Shown here: in pieces, positions 5,801 through 6,402 of the stretch
Numbering within the stretch: the stretch's first letter is position 1
Layout of the letters: every line of letters begins with the position of its first letter
NCBI GenBank assembly: GCA_964392615.1
Contig: CAYMRB010000520.1
Span: 1 to 6,402, forward strand
Direction of reading: 5' to 3'
From: CAYMRB01 sp964392615
GTDB taxonomy: Bacteria; Planctomycetota; UBA8108
DNA: 6,402 nucleotides
Program-made: the position numbers and the translations under genes
Notes under the pieces: generated by a model
What the model was told of the DNA's origin: nothing
The model's database searches: none
Seen by the model: the letters and a program-made list of their open reading frames with translations, nothing else

Positions 5801-6290
5801 CGACCGCGAGCTCGCGCGACTCGCCGACTGCCGGCGCCAGGCCGACGGGCTGCGTTGTCGCGAGCTGATCAATCTCGACTTCCAACCGCTGTGTGCGTGC
5901 GGCTTCGATTGGAAGGACAGTCCGCTGACGCCGCGCTTGAGGGAGCTCGAGGGGCTGGCGGCGACGGTCGATCGCGCGGTCGAGACGTTCTTCTCGCGCC
6001 CCGACGTCCGCGACGGAATCGCCGGTCTCGTCGACAAGGGACTTGTCGGCGACGAATCGACGCGCGCCTACGTCGCGGGCAAGGTCGACCGGCCTGCGGG
6101 AATCGACCTCTCCCTGCTCGACCGTCACCTGTCGGGAGTCGAGGTCGTGCGCGACATCGACGTCGACGAGCTGCTCGAGCTCCTCCGCGGACGCACGTGG
6201 GAGCGCGCGGAGCTCGTCGAGGAGCTGAAGCGGTTCCTCACGCCATTCGGCGACGACGTGCGCCTGCGGTTCCCGCCGGAGCGGGAGTAG
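2799..6290 (+). CDS. Large P-loop ATPase, PglY/BrxC-like (DUF6079-type)
   Basis: An 1163-residue cytoplasmic protein. Walker A is GQYGSGKS at residues 73-80 followed by HFL. Walker B is LLLIIDEL at 159-166 with catalytic Asp164-Glu165. A sensor-like AAMQE follows at 202-206, then YPLHP at 281-285 and a candidate arginine finger in SQARGAIDF (Arg302). Length, the early P-loop and this motif order resemble the PglY/BrxC ATPases of Pgl and BREX phage-defence systems and the related DUF499 group. A hydrophobic winged-helix-like segment lies at 733-759, a charged, probably coiled-coil stretch near 955-985, and a cysteine cluster (Cys1011, Cys1020, Cys1032, Cys1034) with CACGF near the end. In BREX such ATPases are thought to power a complex with a methyltransferase and PglZ/BrxZ; none of these is visible here. 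The start is fixed by an in-frame TGA at 2790-2792. ATPase activity is well supported; the defence role is inferred from resemblance, and another large AAA+ family is possible. Confidence 0.9.
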   Translation: MSDPRTSAEVEPPIRALVDVRPHPTVVRLDDLEGDESGWITSAYHLTGDVRTHLTSLTRVLSHDTGCGLFLIGQYGSGKSHFLAYVTRELESGHPLSDEVLDDVDTTRPSPTVLPLSLLNYRSELSLEEVVCGALDIDARGGDRRDAWADVAARHPHGLLLIIDELSEFLRSKADHRRFNEDIRYLQFLGERAQGERFWVLAAMQEGIEHTGDLEQGLYRKIRDRYPIRYLLTPTHVRDLVAESLLVKKDGYADAVERLLAETRAALPDAPLDEDAFRAIYPLHPATLELLEEVRDRFSQARGAIDFTVSQLRGDADRCIEPFLDKPWGSLLGPERIIAHFRELFEFQPEFLPLAQRLLPWYEKHLGEVSDKERVQSLVRRVLDLLILVYLSPARTALSVGEAAYWLLFRSMKIDPAKNLAIVERAFGLLVERGRYVVERDDGYALELADDGSQAFERQLEREKDELRDWGDGLFDLIVPLLGRDDFNPFSLPRDEWQTRNVRWHFHDRPCAVWFGDGEPSATSHASLCVRLPWGDAVPASGVWTLVPRRATVGEETVELAALSRLRDRVPRGDLRDRVEKRLSERRDLFQAQVRSAYDDAVAVSPTGASESPPRADLAAGVTRWLERHLQFVMRRRFPSFEDFAPVGRALPEEAYRRFVRFVFERGLGDPDGDDLVQLVREGYLVPMKLLARKSKGYATARSPERHEIVRRVLPLIGAEPAPAVVLEQLAAPAYGLVPDQVRLLLIFLFVLGEIDIVDGSGRSYRERFEDCVDPLEYAKLTAGKSLAADELRDLEALGEGLDLRFPKEWTVLTLRRAIHKLRGSGAGLCDRLGGLLGKLEALDQGATLAAKLREAIGWWSCLGEGGDGGSLDDFAAFREFRAAIGTPAVFLKTLAGIADLPERFDRLLADLERLRHLFAHPVLRGCPIGRLRKGVEELGEPPDLDEPDRLEEWLGRARECYAEYKKEYARHHASYWKERDALEVWDWEPGVLARSRHLGLDRELARLADCRRQADGLRCRELINLDFQPLCACGFDWKDSPLTPRLRELEGLAATVDRAVETFFSRPDVRDGIAGLVDKGLVGDESTRAYVAGKVDRPAGIDLSLLDRHLSGVEVVRDIDVDELLELLRGRTWERAELVEELKRFLTPFGDDVRLRFPPERE

Positions 6291-6309
6291 GGTCAGGGCG
6301 GGGCCGGCT

Positions 6310-6339
6310 TCGGAGTCGGTATCGGTATCGGTGTCGGTG
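6310..6339. repeat. Degenerate TCGGNN hexamer array, right end
   Basis: Five consecutive hexamers, TCGGAG, TCGGTA twice and TCGGTG twice, begin 19 bases after the ATPase stop codon, so this array is intergenic. It shares core, orientation and unit number with the array at the left edge but differs in the two variable bases, pointing to a dispersed class of genomic simple repeat rather than a direct duplication. Confidence 0.82.
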
Positions 6340-6348
6340 TTGCAGGCC

Positions 6349-6402
6349 CGGGGGGGGGGGCTGACAGCCCGGGTGGGGGGGGGGGGGGCGGCGGGGGGGG
6401 GG
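6349..6402. other. Poly-G rich end, probable sequencing or assembly artefact
   Basis: After CAGGCCC the sequence is almost pure G, in runs of 11, about 14 and about 10, broken by CTGACAGCCC, a T and a few C residues. CCCGGG followed by a G-run appears twice. Terminal poly-G is what two-colour sequencing reports when signal is lost, and an assembly extending off a repeat would end this way. No gene or terminator can be claimed here. Only part of it may be genuine GC-rich DNA. Confidence 0.7.

Noticed and set aside
2802..6128. An 1108-codon open frame antisense to the large ATPase
   Set aside because: The plus-strand frame carries Walker A, Walker B and other coherent motifs, while the antisense product is Arg/Glu/Ala/Leu-rich with no recognisable domain. 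Codon bias in GC-rich genes routinely leaves such long antisense frames open.
2799..6290. Abundant CTCGAG palindromes across the ATPase and TPR genes as a possible methylation or uptake motif
   Set aside because: They arise from Leu-Glu codon pairs (CTC GAG) and similar GC-rich codon usage, with no regular spacing or intergenic enrichment.
1..6402. CRISPR array or insertion sequence
   Set aside because: No spaced direct repeats of suitable length, no transposase and no terminal inverted repeats with target duplication are visible; the hexamers and the 18-bp repeat are contiguous tandem repeats.

Overview
The window looks like a short, very GC-rich bacterial contig, roughly two-thirds G+C by eye with strong G/C preference at third codon positions. 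It holds three complete protein genes. Both ends are degenerate TCGGNN hexamer arrays, and the right end dissolves into poly-G, so I read both ends as assembly edges rather than natural boundaries. The lineage cannot be fixed from this sequence. The codon use, the intergenic TCGG hexamers and the DAHP synthase subtype would fit a Myxococcota or other deltaproteobacterial-type genome, or another GC-rich soil or marine phylum.

Region by region: positions 1-285 hold a hexamer array, a possible tail of an upstream reading frame ending at 153, a very good intrinsic terminator (152-183) and promoter-like sequences. Positions 286-1635 (+) encode a class II 3-deoxy-D-arabino-heptulosonate 7-phosphate synthase, the first enzyme of the shikimate pathway, with all four metal ligands present. 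Two back-to-back hairpins follow its stop codon. Positions 1751-2800 (-) encode a tetratricopeptide-repeat (TPR) protein, convergent with the synthase. Positions 2799-6290 (+) encode an 1163-residue P-loop ATPase that resembles the PglY/BrxC (DUF6079-like) ATPases of BREX and Pgl phage-defence systems.

The most interesting point is the junction at 2763-2801. The TPR gene and the large ATPase gene diverge from a single CATG, so their start codons overlap by two bases and there is no intergenic space. A good sigma-70-like promoter (TTGAAA, 16 bp, TACGAT) lies inside the first codons of the TPR gene and would start transcription almost exactly at the ATPase ATG, predicting a leaderless mRNA. Any promoter for the TPR gene must then lie inside the ATPase gene, so the two transcripts would be antisense to each other at their 5' ends.

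The synthase is probably an independent housekeeping unit. The TPR/ATPase pair may be a functional couple, possibly an undescribed or degenerate defence module, but no methyltransferase, PglZ-type or nuclease partner is visible and the sequence stops 112 bases after the ATPase. That link is inference from family resemblance and gene arrangement.
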